This document shows, one piece after another, positions 43,568 to 54,597 of a stretch of DNA of 64,000 nt (within the stretch, counting starts at the first letter, position 1; each line of letters starts with the position of its first letter). The notes under the pieces were generated by a model that was not told where the DNA came from, did not search any database, and saw nothing but the letters and a program-made list of their open reading frames with translations. The stretch comes from Lophium mytilinum (Eukaryota > Ascomycota > Dothideomycetes > Mytilinidiales > Mytilinidiaceae). The position numbers and the translations under genes were made by a program. The stretch lies in the NCBI GenBank assembly GCA_010093605.1, contig MU004193.1, forward strand, positions 1,061,520 to 1,125,519, given 5' to 3'.

Positions 43568-46500
43568 TCATTTCCCCTCCAACGTCCTCAAAATCGCATC
43601 ACAACTCTCCTTCGCATCCCCAAACAACATCCGCGCATTCTCCATAAAAAACATCGGATTCTGCACATCCGCATACCCACTCGCCATCCCCCGCTTCATC
43701 ACCACCACCTTCCCACTCTTCCACGCCTGCAACACCGGCATCCCCGCAATCGCCGACCCCGGCTCCAGTGCAATCGGATTAACCGTATCATTCGCACCAA
43801 TCACCAACGTGACATCCGTCTCCCCGAAATCATCGTTAATCTCGTCCATCTCCAGCACGATGTCGTACGGCACCGACGCTTCCGCCAGCAGCACGTTGCA
43901 CTGCCCCGGCATGCGCCCAGCGACCGGGTGGATGGCGAAGCGCACGTTGACGCCTTTCGCGCGGAGGATGCGGGTGATTTCCGAGATGGCGTATTGGGCT
44001 TTGGCGACGGCCATGCCGTAGCCGACGACGATGATGACGTTTTCCGCGTTGACGAGGAGGTCGGTTGTTTCGTCGATGGTGGTCTTGGTCACTTCGCCTT
44101 CGATCTTGACGGCGTTGTCGGCTGGGCCCGCGATGCCGCCGAAGAGGACGTTGGTGAGAGAGCGGTTCATCGCGACGCACATGATGTAGGAGAGGATCGA
44201 GCCGCTGACGCCGATGAGCGCACCGACGGAGGTGAGAAGGGGGTTGTCGAGCATGAAGCCCTCAGCTACGAGGGCGAAGCCAGAGTAGGCGTTTAGAACG
44301 GTGATCACGACGGGCATGTCGGCGCCGCCGATGGCTGCGGTCGTGGTGTACCCTTTCGCAAAGCTAAGAGCGGTGTTGGCTGCGAGACAAGCGGCACCGA
44401 CCATAGGGGCTCCTGGGGCGGCGATGAGGAACGCAGTCATGGTGGCGACGTTCGCGCCAAGGAGGGAGCTGTTGATGATGTGGCGACCGGGGAGAATGGT
44501 GGGTTTAGAGGACATGCGGCCTGCGAGTTTCATGAAGGCGACTATAGAGCCAGTAAAAGTAACGCCGCCTAGTCATGCAATCAGTAGGTGAAGTGCGGCA
44601 AACAATCAGGGGACTTGCCAATGAGAACTCCCAAGTATGCGCTGACCATATGAAGCGTGGAAATATCTCCAATATGCGCCATAACACTGCCAATGCTGGT
44701 GAGAACAGCCGCTAATCCGACGACGGAATGCAATGCTGCTACGGTCTGAGGGAGACCGGTTGGTGTGATGCGTCTACCGATTGCCATGCCTGAATATGTA
44801 ATTAGCATCTTCACATCTCTAGGACTGAGTTCAGTTCATACCAACAATGCTACCAACGCCAGCAACTCCCGCAAATTGTACTAGTACATCCAAGGGAAAC
44901 CCAACAGCAGCCAGGGACGCGAGAATTCCGGACGAAACGCCTAGTATACCGAGCATATTGCCCCGGCGTGCTGTCAATTGGGAGCCAAGGCCAGAAAGAG
45001 AACCTGGAACGTCAGCTAAGTTATAGTACTTTCGGAATGCTATGTAACTTACTCATGCAGAGGACACTGCTGACCAGATAGCCGGCCTGAACCAAGCCAG
45101 CCATACCAGTGCTCGCAGCTGCAATATACCCACCCCCGAATACCACGGCTGGAACTGCATATAGCCACGGGTACTCTGGTGGGTCAGTGGGACCTGTTTT
45201 GCATGTGAGCTTCCCGTGGTCAAAAGCATGGCTTCGTGGAACCTACGTTTGAACATGTCTAGCATGCGTTTCGTAATGACGAAGCCACCAGAAACATTGA
45301 CGGATGCAATGAGGACTGATAGTGCGCCTAGAACCTGAGGAAATGTATGAGGGAGTATACCGCCACCCATGATGAAAAGACCTCCAATGCCGACCATGCC
45401 TGATCCCAAGGGTCAGCTTCAATCAGCGTTTCAGAGGGTATATCTTTACCTGAAATGGCATTCGTCACACTCATTAGAGGAGAATGCAATGCCGGAGAAA
45501 CACCCCACACAACCCGATAACCAATCAAACTCGCAAGCGCAAATGTAAATGCATTCGACATGAAAATTGGACCCGTCAGCTTTCCGAGAACCACTGCAGC
45601 TGACATACCCCCAGTGACTGTGACAACTTCTCTTGACGCTTTCTGCCATGGCGTCAACGCCACTACGTTTGCTGCCTTTTCAGCTTCCGCCTCTGCAAAG
45701 GTTTGCTTTGGAGCCGCTGGTGGCGGAGGAGCCGGACGAGGCGCAACGGGGAGAATCTTGCCGTTGTAGGTCACGATTGACCCGCGTGCCACTTCGTCTT
45801 TGAGATCGACGTCGAAGTATTTGTCTTTTGTTGAAAGCGAGAGGAGGAATTTGGTGATATTGTTTGAGTATAGTGTGGAAGACTGAGTCGGAAGTCTTGA
45901 GGGTAGATCGGTGTATCCTGGAAGGGAATCAGTATTAATGAAAGGTTGCATCTGAAGCAACTTCAAAGACTGCAAAGCTCAAAATGTCGAACATACCAAT
46001 GATAGTGACCCCCTTCTTCTTCACGAGTTGTCCAGGCACCGTAGCGTCGCAATTCCCTCCAGCCTCAGCCGCAAGATCCACAATTACGGATCCAGGCTTC
46101 ATAGCTTCAATCATCTAGACGAACCGTAAGCTTATTATTCTGCACCCTAGGACTTTCATTAGGTGTTACTCACCGCCTTGGTGATAAGCTTTGGAGCTGG
46201 CTTCCCAGGAATCAGGGCTGTGGTGATAACGATATCCACGTCTCGACACTGCTCGGTGAAAAGCTTCATCTCAGCTTCGATGAATTCCTTGGACATTACT
46301 TTTCCGTATCCACCGGCTCCGGAGCCGTCTTCTTTCATCTCGACCTCGATGAATTCGGCGCCCAGGGATTCAACCTGTTCACGGGCGGCGGAGCGGGTGT
46401 CGAAGCCGCGGACTATAGCGCCCATACGGCGGGCCTGGCAATACGTTTGTCATAGTTCCAGGGGGAGTAAGGGAAGACTTACCGTAGCTATAGCACTGAG

Positions 46501-47534
46501 GCCAGCAACACCAGCTCCAATAACCAGAACTTTGCATGGGGGTATCTATAATGATGTTGGCCGGAATGTTATGAGGACAAAGCTTTGCATAGTGATATAT
46601 GTACCTTTCTAAGAATTTTGTTAGCAAGCCTGTAACAATATAAGGAATTGAATCGCATCATGACCGCTCACCCAGCTGCTGTGACTTGACCAGTAAGGAA
46701 ACGACCAAAATGGTTGGATGCTTCCAACACTGCCTTGTATCCGGCAATGTTCGCCATTGAGCTCAACGCATCGAACACTTGCGCCCTGGATATCCGTGGT
46801 ATCATATCCATCGCAAAGCTCGTGACTCCTCGTTCCCCCAGCCTCTTTACCACTTCCGAATTCTGCCCTGGATACAGGAAACTCACCACCGTTGCGCCCT
46901 CCCGCAACGCATCCACCTCCGCATCCGGGCCGTTGATACTTGGCGCCCTGACCTTTAGCAGAATATCCGCGGACGAGAACACGGTTCTGCGGTCGACCGT
47001 CTGAGCGCCAGCTTGCTCGTATGCTTCATCGGTGAATTGCGCTTCCACGCCCGCCCCACGCTCAATGAGCACGCGACTGAAGCCCTTTTTGAGCAGAAGT
47101 GCAACATTCTGAGGCGTGATAGCGACGCGGCGCTCGGAGGGGTAGGTCTCGCGGGGCACTCCGACAGTTAGGGTGGAGTAGGGGCCGGCGGTGAAGGGGG
47201 GTGTGGAGGGGACTTCTTCGTCGTGTGAGTCGATGTCCGGGGCATGGGATGCTGGTCTGATGAGCGTGGCTGCTGCAGGACGGGCCGGAACCTGCGTCTG
47301 CAGCGGTGCCCATCGCGGCGAGGATTGGCGACCGCTGAGTAGGCTTGCTGCGGCTGGCTGCAGGCAGAGACGCTGCTGCTGGAGCTTTCCTTTTCGGTGC
47401 GGTGCATGCTGAGACGTAGGACGTGAGTGTGACTGGAGGACGGAGGCGTAGAGTCGCACCGCTGGCGACAGAGTTTGTTGGCGCAGACGCGTGCTGCAGC
47501 CTCCTGCACGCAGCGTCAAGCCGGGAGTCCACAT
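43568..47534 (-). CDS. NNT: mitochondrial proton-translocating NAD(P) transhydrogenase, 11 exons
   Basis: Exons on minus: 47534-46672, 46608-46605 (4 nt), 46545-46483, 46434-46174, 46114-45997, 45917-45450, 45399-45247, 45193-45053, 45003-44842, 44789-44619, 44568-43568; 1134 residues in frame. It uses the proton gradient to reduce NADP+ with NADH in the inner mitochondrial membrane. The Arg/Ser-rich N-terminus is a likely import signal. Domain I begins [20 protein letters not shown] and holds the NAD fold [16 protein letters not shown]; the membrane domain has about a dozen helices; domain III has [14 protein letters not shown] and [12 protein letters not shown] for NADP binding. The alpha and beta parts are fused, as in animals. 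Intron 10 is GC-AG (GCAAGT..ACTAG). The 4-nt exon AAAG restores AAGK-IPPCK. An ATG at 47576 is an alternative start. Confidence 0.93.
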
Positions 47535-48016
47535 GCTAGCGATTGGGAGAGTAGAGAGGCAGTGAAGGGGGTGCAATGGAAGAGAGAAACAGCATCCGCT
47601 CTCGCTGTCCGGCGCCCTCGCAATGCGCTGTCGGATGGGTTAGAGTTACGCAGCAGGAAGAAAAAGAAGAGGTCACGCTCGACACGCGACAGGCGGAGCT
47701 TGCTCGGTTCATAAGGCTCGCACTGCCCTGCGTCACGAGTGCTGGCCGGTTCTGTGCCTCCCACGTTCCTTGGATGCCGTGCTAAAAGCGGGTGTGGGGT
47801 AGCAGCCAATATGCGGGGTATAAATCCGCCTCTGAGTCGCGCGGCATCAAGTGAGCAGATGGCAAATCAACGCCTTTAAGCGGCGCCTGCGACCTTCCCG
47901 ACCCGGTATAATGCTGCGTGGGGTGTTGTAGTCGATGTGTTAATTGAATGAACTCGGGCTTGTGCCCAAAGATACATTGCTCTTCTAGATGGGCCTTACC
48001 ACTCATATCCCACCGG
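47535..48016. other. intergenic, no gene seen
   Basis: About 480 bp holding the transhydrogenase promoter and the 3' UTR of the transporter gene, both on minus. The frames at 47516-47809 are chance readings. Confidence 0.5.
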
Positions 48017-49769
48017 CTATAACCGTTTGATCCGCGCTGCGTCCCAATTCCGTATCCGCTCACCGTAGAAAAACAGGAGCCAAGGCAAAGGAATCATAGC
48101 TATAGACAGAAACGCTAATAACGAATTCCCCCAGCCATACCCGAGCGAGTTGTACATCTTTGGTGCTGCCAAGGGAAGCACAGCTGCCATGATCGATCTA
48201 ACTATTACACAAGCTCCGACTGCAGAGGCGGCATAAACTGTGAAGGCGTCGATGAGGTAGGTTGTGAGGCTCATCTTTCTTCGTTAGCGTCTATCAATGA
48301 CTTTAGGCTGGCCGACATACGAAGAGCAACGAGTTGGCGAGTCCAATAAAGCCAGTGCCAGCAATGGGTAAGATCCAATGCGTCTTAGCCTGAGCCGTCC
48401 ATCCATACCAGAAAAGCGCAATCGGTGTCGAGATACCTCCTAAGAAAGCTGGCGGAAGTCTGAACTCTGGTTTCATTACACCGCCATTACGAGCGGCAAG
48501 TCCTTTGACAATCCGATCGCTGAAAAACGAAAACAGGGTAAGGCCGGTGAAGAATCCTACTCCCAGTCCGAGGTAGACCAGACCGACGACTCCAGGACCG
48601 AACCCGTATATTCTTTCAAATATGGGCGTCAGTGTGGCGAGTAGAAGGTAGAAGTATGAGAATGCAACGCCGATGTAGATGGAAAGTGAGGGAACAATGG
48701 CAGAAATTACGAGCATTTTGCCGGCTCGGAGTATGCCGTTCACGAAGTGCGCCCGTGGAGATAAGCCTGTGTCGAACGTGGTATAGAGAGCTTGGTTTCC
48801 TGTCTCTTTGCGTAGGCGCTTCGCTTTGCGGGATAGGAGCAACGGCATGTAGGATTCACGCCAGACGAGTAATGATACCAAAGTCAACGCTCCTTGCTAG
48901 AACCAATTAGCTCCCGTCCATGGCCTTTCTAGCCATCATGAAGACGGATAGTCTCTAGAGCAACGTACCAGAATGGCAAGAAGCCAAAAAGTCCATCTCC
49001 ATCCTTTAGCTTGCGAGAGGAATCCGCCAGCCACTGGACCAACGACAGGCGCTAGGAGTACCCCAACGGTGTAAAATCCCATAGCTCGCCCTCGCCTTTC
49101 TTGACGGACCATGTCTGCAATGAGAGCACCGCCATTCGTAAGAGGCACAGCCCCAAAGATTCCTTGAACAAGTCTGAAGCCTATCATCATCTCGAAGCTT
49201 GAAGAAACAGCACAAGCAATAGTCATAACAAGTAGTCCAATATTTCCGATATGTTGGATGATCATGCGTCCGTAGAGCTCTGCGAAAGGACCAAACACTA
49301 TGGGACCAGCAGCCATGCCCAGCACGTAAATCGTCACAACGAAAGTTCCAAGTGCCTGGTTGGTGGTATTGAATTCCTCCATGAGTGTTGGGACGGCAGG
49401 CGCAAACATACTTGACGCCAGGCCGCTGGTGAAGGCGGCAGCGCTGACTAGGACGATGAGCGTCCAGCGAGTCGATGATGGCCAATTGAGTGGGTTTTGA
49501 GGGTCTTCCGGCGAGTCCCAAGTGACTAAATTGGGATCGTGTCTCGACGCGTGCGATTCTGTCAGGATGATTGGCGGCGAGTCGCCCAGTGGCATAGACA
49601 CCTGAGCCTCGACGTCTATCGCGACATTTCCTCCTCTTTTCTCGGCTATGGCGTTGCCGTCATTCGTGGAGCCTACGGTTCGTATTGAAGATTCCTCTTC
49701 CTCGTGATCCGAGGTGTGTTCCTTGGTCTTGTCGAAATCATCGTCGCTGTCTTTGACGTCGAGCGACAT
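48017..49769 (-). CDS. MFS transporter, DHA1 (drug:H+ antiporter) type
   Basis: Exons 49769-48969, 48896-48321 and 48274-48017 give 544 residues. A ~100-residue acidic cytosolic N-terminus ends in WDSPEDPQNPLNWP, the hallmark lead-in to fungal DHA1 transporters. About twelve membrane helices follow. GPFAELYGRM between TM2 and TM3 corresponds to MFS motif A, and PVVGPVAGGFLSQAKGWRW contains the antiporter motif C. The C-terminal helices are encoded by exon 3, which starts directly at an in-frame ATG after an AAG acceptor; intron 2 is very short (46 nt) with a GCTAACG branch. Likely exports drugs, polyamines or toxic metabolites across the plasma membrane; substrate unknown. No secondary-metabolite genes lie beside it. 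Confidence 0.9.
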
Positions 49770-50911
49770 TATTTGAGATGGCCACGAGGTGAAGTCGATG
49801 TAGACTACAGATGTAATCCGGGGACCTGAGGCTTATATTCTCATTAACACACGATTGGCGAGTTCGTTCAATCAGGTGTAGATCTAACCCAAGTTATGTT
49901 AGGCTACTTTGTTTCCGCGTGCCGCATACCCGTGTTTTGTGTGGAGAACTCGGAAAAGCCGCCCGTCGGAAGTTGTGGGTGGAATCTGGGGTTACGCATC
50001 GCAACAACGTAGGACTTGAGAACATCGCGAAATAATACTCTACAGCTGTGCTGGAGGGCCTTTGGAAATGAATATTTGACGAAATAAATGGACGTAGACG
50101 ACTTCTTAGAAAATTATCGCGGCGGAATTGCCCATGGAAAGACTCGCCAAAGCATCTCCGAGGTCATTAGACCAGACGTTTAATACCTCTATTAGTACTA
50201 CTTACGACTTGAATTATGTTCTTCACCTTTGAATACCTCTAAACTCAGTGCGCTAGCACGGCAAACTTTTAGCATTGATGAGGTCTGCGATAGCTGGAGC
50301 CCTCGCAGACCTTCCACGGAAATCTTTTCTCTGCCTAATGGCTTCATCATAAGGAAAACCAAGCCATTCTGTTGTGCAAGAACAACTGAACGCAAAACAT
50401 ATTCAAGAAAACACGTCGAGGGGATGTATCCCTAGAGTTTGAGAAGTCTTCTTAGCTGGGTGCTCAGTTCAAAAGCCGCGGCATTTGAGCGCGGACTTTT
50501 GGGCTGAGAATCGGGCCGGTGTCTATGTCGGACCGCTGGATGCCATGCTCTGGCGTAGCCTTGACATGCTGCTATGCAAGAGGAGTCGTGTGAAAACAGT
50601 GGTAGTGTTTGAGGTTGATTGATGCTGGTTTTATGGTCTTTCGGGATGGTTAAGGAGGAAGGCGCCTGACCAAAAGGGTCTAGCTCTGCGGCGCGACTTC
50701 CTCGAGCCTCAATACTGCACAGCTCAATGACAACGACGCCCATTCACTGATCCCGTTACCATCCAGCCATCAATTGACATTCTAAACCTTACTCTTACAG
50801 GAGATATCTTGCTCTTGGGCCCAGTTTTCTCTACAGAGTGCCTACCAGAGAAGTCAAGGCGCATCCGACGAAACATCTGACTCGATTCAACGCACGAATA
50901 GCTCACAAGCA
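49770..50911. other. intergenic, no gene seen
   Basis: 1.14 kb containing the transporter promoter and the 3' UTR of the dehydrogenase gene. 50198-50743 has short frames on both strands, none with recognisable content. Confidence 0.5.
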
Positions 50912-52055
50912 TCACGCTCCTCCTTTCTTCTTCTGCTCGGGAACCTGTGTCAGAAGCTTGCCCTTCTGGATAGCCTCTTTGATGTTGTCGAGTACTAACA
51001 CCTCCATATCGTACTAAGTTCAATTAGCGCAGATTCACACCAAGCATCGAAGCCCCTCCTACCTGTGTCTCAACCGTCGCGGTCCCTATATGTGGCAACA
51101 AAACCACGTTCTGATTCGACAACAGCTTCTCATGAATCGTCGGCTCTAGCTCATACACATCCAGCCCAGCCGACCACACGATCCCCTCATCAAGCGCCTT
51201 CACCAACGCCTCCTCATCGATCAGCGGGCCCCGTCCTGTGTTGATAACCGTGACGCCCTTCTTCATAATCTGGAACTGCGGCGTTGATATAATGTGTTTT
51301 GTAGAAGGGTTGAGCGCGAGATTGAGACTGAGCACATCGGACGTCTTGAGCAGCTCCTCGAAACTGACATACTTCGCACCGTTCTCCTCGCTGGCGGACA
51401 ATTGGGTCCGGTTGTGATACTGAATCTGCATACCGAAGGCTTTCGCGCGTGTAGCCACCGCCTTGCCGATGCCGCCCATGCCTAGGATGCCCAGAACTTT
51501 GTTTCTGGGGTCGTGGCCGAGTTGGAAGTCTGAGCCGCCGCGCCATTTGCCTATGACATATCAATATAACGATACCTTCATTTTTACAAATATAGACATG
51601 AGGGAAAGAGTCTTGAGGAAAAGAGCATTGATACCTTCCCGGATCGCTGTCCAACTATGCGTAATCCTCCGCAACGCCCCCAGCATCAGGAAGATCGCCA
51701 CATCCGCCGTAGCATCGTTGACAGCCACCGGCGTGCTGGACACACTAATCCCCCTCTTCGTGCACGCCTCTACCTCGATATTGTCGTAACCCGCGCCATT
51801 ATGACAAATGTACTTTAGACTCTCCGGCAGCACATCAATAACCTCCTTGTTGAAACTACCCGTGATCTTGTTCGAATCGTTGCTGCGGTACAACGCCACC
51901 ACACCATCGAATTCGCCAGAGCGGCATTTCGAAATGAAGTCCTCACGTGAGCCAGTTTCGGGGTAGTCTACAAGCGTGGCGATGCTGCTGAGGGCTTGCC
52001 ATTCTGAGGTGGCGTGGGCGAGGGAGCCGATTAGGAGGGCTTTGGGGGAAGACAT
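50912..52055 (-). CDS. D-isomer-specific 2-hydroxyacid dehydrogenase (glyoxylate/hydroxypyruvate reductase type)
   Basis: Exons 52055-51635, 51550-51063 and 51013-50912 join to 336 residues. The enzyme should reduce 2-oxoacids such as glyoxylate or hydroxypyruvate with NAD(P)H. The N-terminal substrate domain has ICHNGAGYDNIEV. The nucleotide fold has VLGILGMGGIGKAVATR (GxGxxG), then INTGRGPLIDEEAL with the substrate-binding Arg, the catalytic Glu region ELEPTIHEKL and the His in LLPHIGTATVETQ. NRT after the second strand suggests NADPH preference, an inference. The third exon encodes a 33-residue tail ending KKKGGA. Introns are 84 and 49 nt with GT..AG ends. No peroxisomal or mitochondrial signal is obvious. 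Confidence 0.92.
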
Positions 52056-52994
52056 GTCGAATGATTAAGGTTTGCGGGAGACGAAAAGGGGGAGGGGGAG
52101 TTGTGATAGTATTTATAATATATATCGGAAGACGACTTTTTTATTTCTACTTTTGTAGATGCCGCGAATGACGGCATTCTCTCCGGCCCGCCCGCTATAG
52201 TTGCCGACCCGAAGTTGAGGAGTTTGGTTCGGTTTGGTGGTGGCACACGATTGAATTGATTCCTCATGTACTTCAGAGTATATGGTATATGTTGTTTCTA
52301 TTCCAATAGAGGGAGATATGTGGCCATCTTGCAAATTTAAAGACTTGAGCACTGATTATAACACGAAATGTACACGAAATGCAGCTAGTTTCTTCAATGC
52401 AGATTCAATTGTTCATGAGTTTCAAAAGATCAGAGGGGGGTTACTACCAGTATCAGTCTATGAAGATATGGACGGTATTGTATGATAGAGTATCGTGGGA
52501 ATGTCCTGTCTCGAAGTAGCAGCTTTCGGCACGCCTTTCCCCAGCATCTCGGCGAAAATTTCCAATTCTCCGCACTTAAGTCACTTGTACCAGCTACTCC
52601 AAGTGGACCAAACCCTCTAAATAAGCCAAGTGAATCCAGAATACAACTAGGAACGCCAATTCCGTCTGTTCTCGAAAAAGCGAGAGCTCTAAAACACAAG
52701 GTGCCTGATTGGGTAGAGTATGGGAACTATCTTTGTTGACGACCAGTCAAATTTCTTATCAATCCCACTTCTGACCACAGTTTCAATCCGTCTTCATATA
52801 GATTCTGCGAACTTGAATCCATGAACAAAGAAAGAGGCAAATAATGAGGTGACAGGGGTGGCCAATCCATGCAGAAGGATCTCGCGTGACTCACGAAGAT
52901 CACACATGACATCAGCCGGATCACATCAGAACCTCAACCCTTCCTCCAAGGGCTCCTCTTTTACAACCCCAACATCTGCTCTTGAAAATAGTAT
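52056..52994. other. divergent intergenic region
   Basis: 939 bp between divergent genes. The open frame 52482-52739 (85 codons, plus) resembles no known protein. It should hold two promoters; no clear elements were recognised. Confidence 0.45.
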
Positions 52995-53992
52995 ATGGAC
53001 ATCCCAGAAACCGCAAGTCTGTTCATCACGATCGATCGTACGACCGAGGACTCCGTTGGACCCCATGTCGCCCAACTGCTCAACCTTCAAAATGCCCATC
53101 CTATCAGCATCCCTGAAAAGGACGTCCAAGCCGATAGCGCAGAAATAGAAGAAAACGCTTGTACTGATGTATTCCGCCACAAGAAGAAGTCCGCGAAAGC
53201 AAAAACCAAGAAATCGTATACCCTAGTCGCTGATTTCGAGGCTCGGTTGTCCCAGGTAGCCTCCTCTACCACCTCTAAGCAGGATGTATCAGCCGGCAGC
53301 TTGTTGCGTACTGAGGTAGTGCCTACGAACTTTCCAAGTCCGGTGCTCACCCATATCGGGCGCAAGAAGACCATCTTCACGAATATCGCCGCGGTGGCTG
53401 AGGCTTTGCGGAGGGAGGAGGCACATTTGTAAGTCTCGTCATAAGGATTTTAGGGAGATTGATCTGGGCTGACTTGGATTCACTAGGATCGCATTCCTTA
53501 TCTGGGAACTCGGGACCAATGGCAAGCCAGATGATAAAGGGAAGCTCGTCATCAAGGGAATCTTCCAGCAGCGGCAGGTTGAGAAGGTGATTGGGCGGTA
53601 TCGGGAGGTGTATGGTAAGCTCCGAATACATTTTGTGGTTGGTTATGAGGGAGGGCTAACGCGTCTGGTAGTGACATGCAAGTCATGCGGCGTAGATGAT
53701 ACTGTTCTCACTATGGAGGATGAGCAATTGAAGATGCCAAAGCAGCCATGGTCGGGGAGCAAGTTTGTTGTAATTGTAAGCGTATTCCTCTTGGAGACTT
53801 GGGCAATAGGTTTTGGCTGACTTAGCTGGGAAGTGTAATGCTTGCGGAAGTGAAAGCATAGTTCCGGTAAGTTTTAGAGGTAGTTTTTTCTTAGACAATG
53901 ACTGATAACATTTGCAGCGCATCCGTTCAGGAGGTTGTCGAGGACTCACGGTCGGACATCGTCGAACGGTGCAAGAATTGAGGAAACAATAA
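52995..53992 (+). CDS. eIF2-beta-like protein (divergent paralog)
   Basis: Exons 52995-53428, 53487-53614, 53672-53775, 53834-53866 and 53918-53992 give 257 residues. The C-terminal half follows translation initiation factor 2 beta: IAFLIWELGTNGKPDD, LVIKGIFQQRQVEKVIGRY, YVTCKSC and CNACGSESIV, i.e. the core helix-strand domain and Cys4 zinc finger that contact tRNAi/eIF2-gamma and support start-codon selection. Unusual features: only one short lysine cluster (HKKKSAKAKTKK, ~61-72) instead of three K-boxes; 29 residues between the two CxxC pairs (C190/C193, C223/C226), where yeast eIF2-beta has 19; and a Cys near the Arg-rich C-terminus. The acceptor GAAG before CNACG was chosen because nearer AGs break the frame. 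All splice signals are intact, so it is probably expressed. It may be a second, specialised copy. Confidence 0.75.
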
Positions 53993-54597
53993 TGAACGCG
54001 CTCATTGGGGCTAGGGCGTCGGATTGTTCTTCTCGTCACCATTCGCTTATTATGAATCTCAAGCCAGGTTTATGGTATCGTTCGAGTGCTTAAAAGACGC
54101 CTAGATGGATAGGTACCGAAGAAAGCGGATCCTGACACGCGGGTGACACAAAAACCGGTACACCAAAACCTCTTATCGTTTTCAGAACACGATTACACCC
54201 CAACCGTCTGAAGGACCAATATCTTGAAAGCAATTGAAAATACTGTTGAGAAGCAGCTCTATCCACCAGTCCAAGTTTTGTACACTTATACCAAGTAGTG
54301 GTGGCTGTAGATTGCTTTACTTTAAGGTCTATTTCGCTGACCTAAGCGATTTTGGTGGTTTGGTGTACCGCTTTTTCTGTCACCCGCGTGCCTGATTTCC
54401 TCGCAATTGTGAATTGGCTAGGTACGAATGAGACTATCAAACTGGATAGAGATCTTTCATCGACTTGAGCCCCTCTGTGAACTGCAGCTAGCTAGCGTCT
54501 ATGAGGTTTGCACACATGCATACGCTCTGGAGACACCCCCACGAGTTTCATACTCGAGACCACAAGATGCGACGATCTTGTGAGTCTAAATCAGAAC
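53993..54597. other. intergenic, contains a MITE
   Basis: 605 bp between convergent genes, largely occupied by the 255-bp inverted-repeat element at 54136-54390. Confidence 0.6.
54136..54390. mobile_element. 255-bp MITE with 35-bp TIRs and 5-bp TSD
   Basis: The left end reads CACGCGGGTGACACAAAAAC, and the right end, reverse-complemented, starts CACGCGGGTGACAGAAAAAG. Both continue CGGTACACCAAA. About 33 of 35 terminal bases match. The element is flanked on both sides by CCTGA (54131-54135 and 54391-54395), a perfect 5-bp target-site duplication. No coding capacity. A 5-bp duplication and CAC ends are seen in Transib and some hAT-like transposons; the superfamily remains open. Confidence 0.9.

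Noticed and set aside
52482-52739. 85-codon plus frame between the dehydrogenase and the eIF2-beta-like gene
   Set aside because: No domain or clear start context, and it sits alone in an AT-rich region.
8646-53992. Idea that ACC, acyl-CoA synthetase, transhydrogenase, the transporter and hydrolases form a biosynthetic cluster
   Set aside because: No polyketide, peptide or terpene core enzyme is present and the genes are spread over 45 kb with unrelated neighbours.
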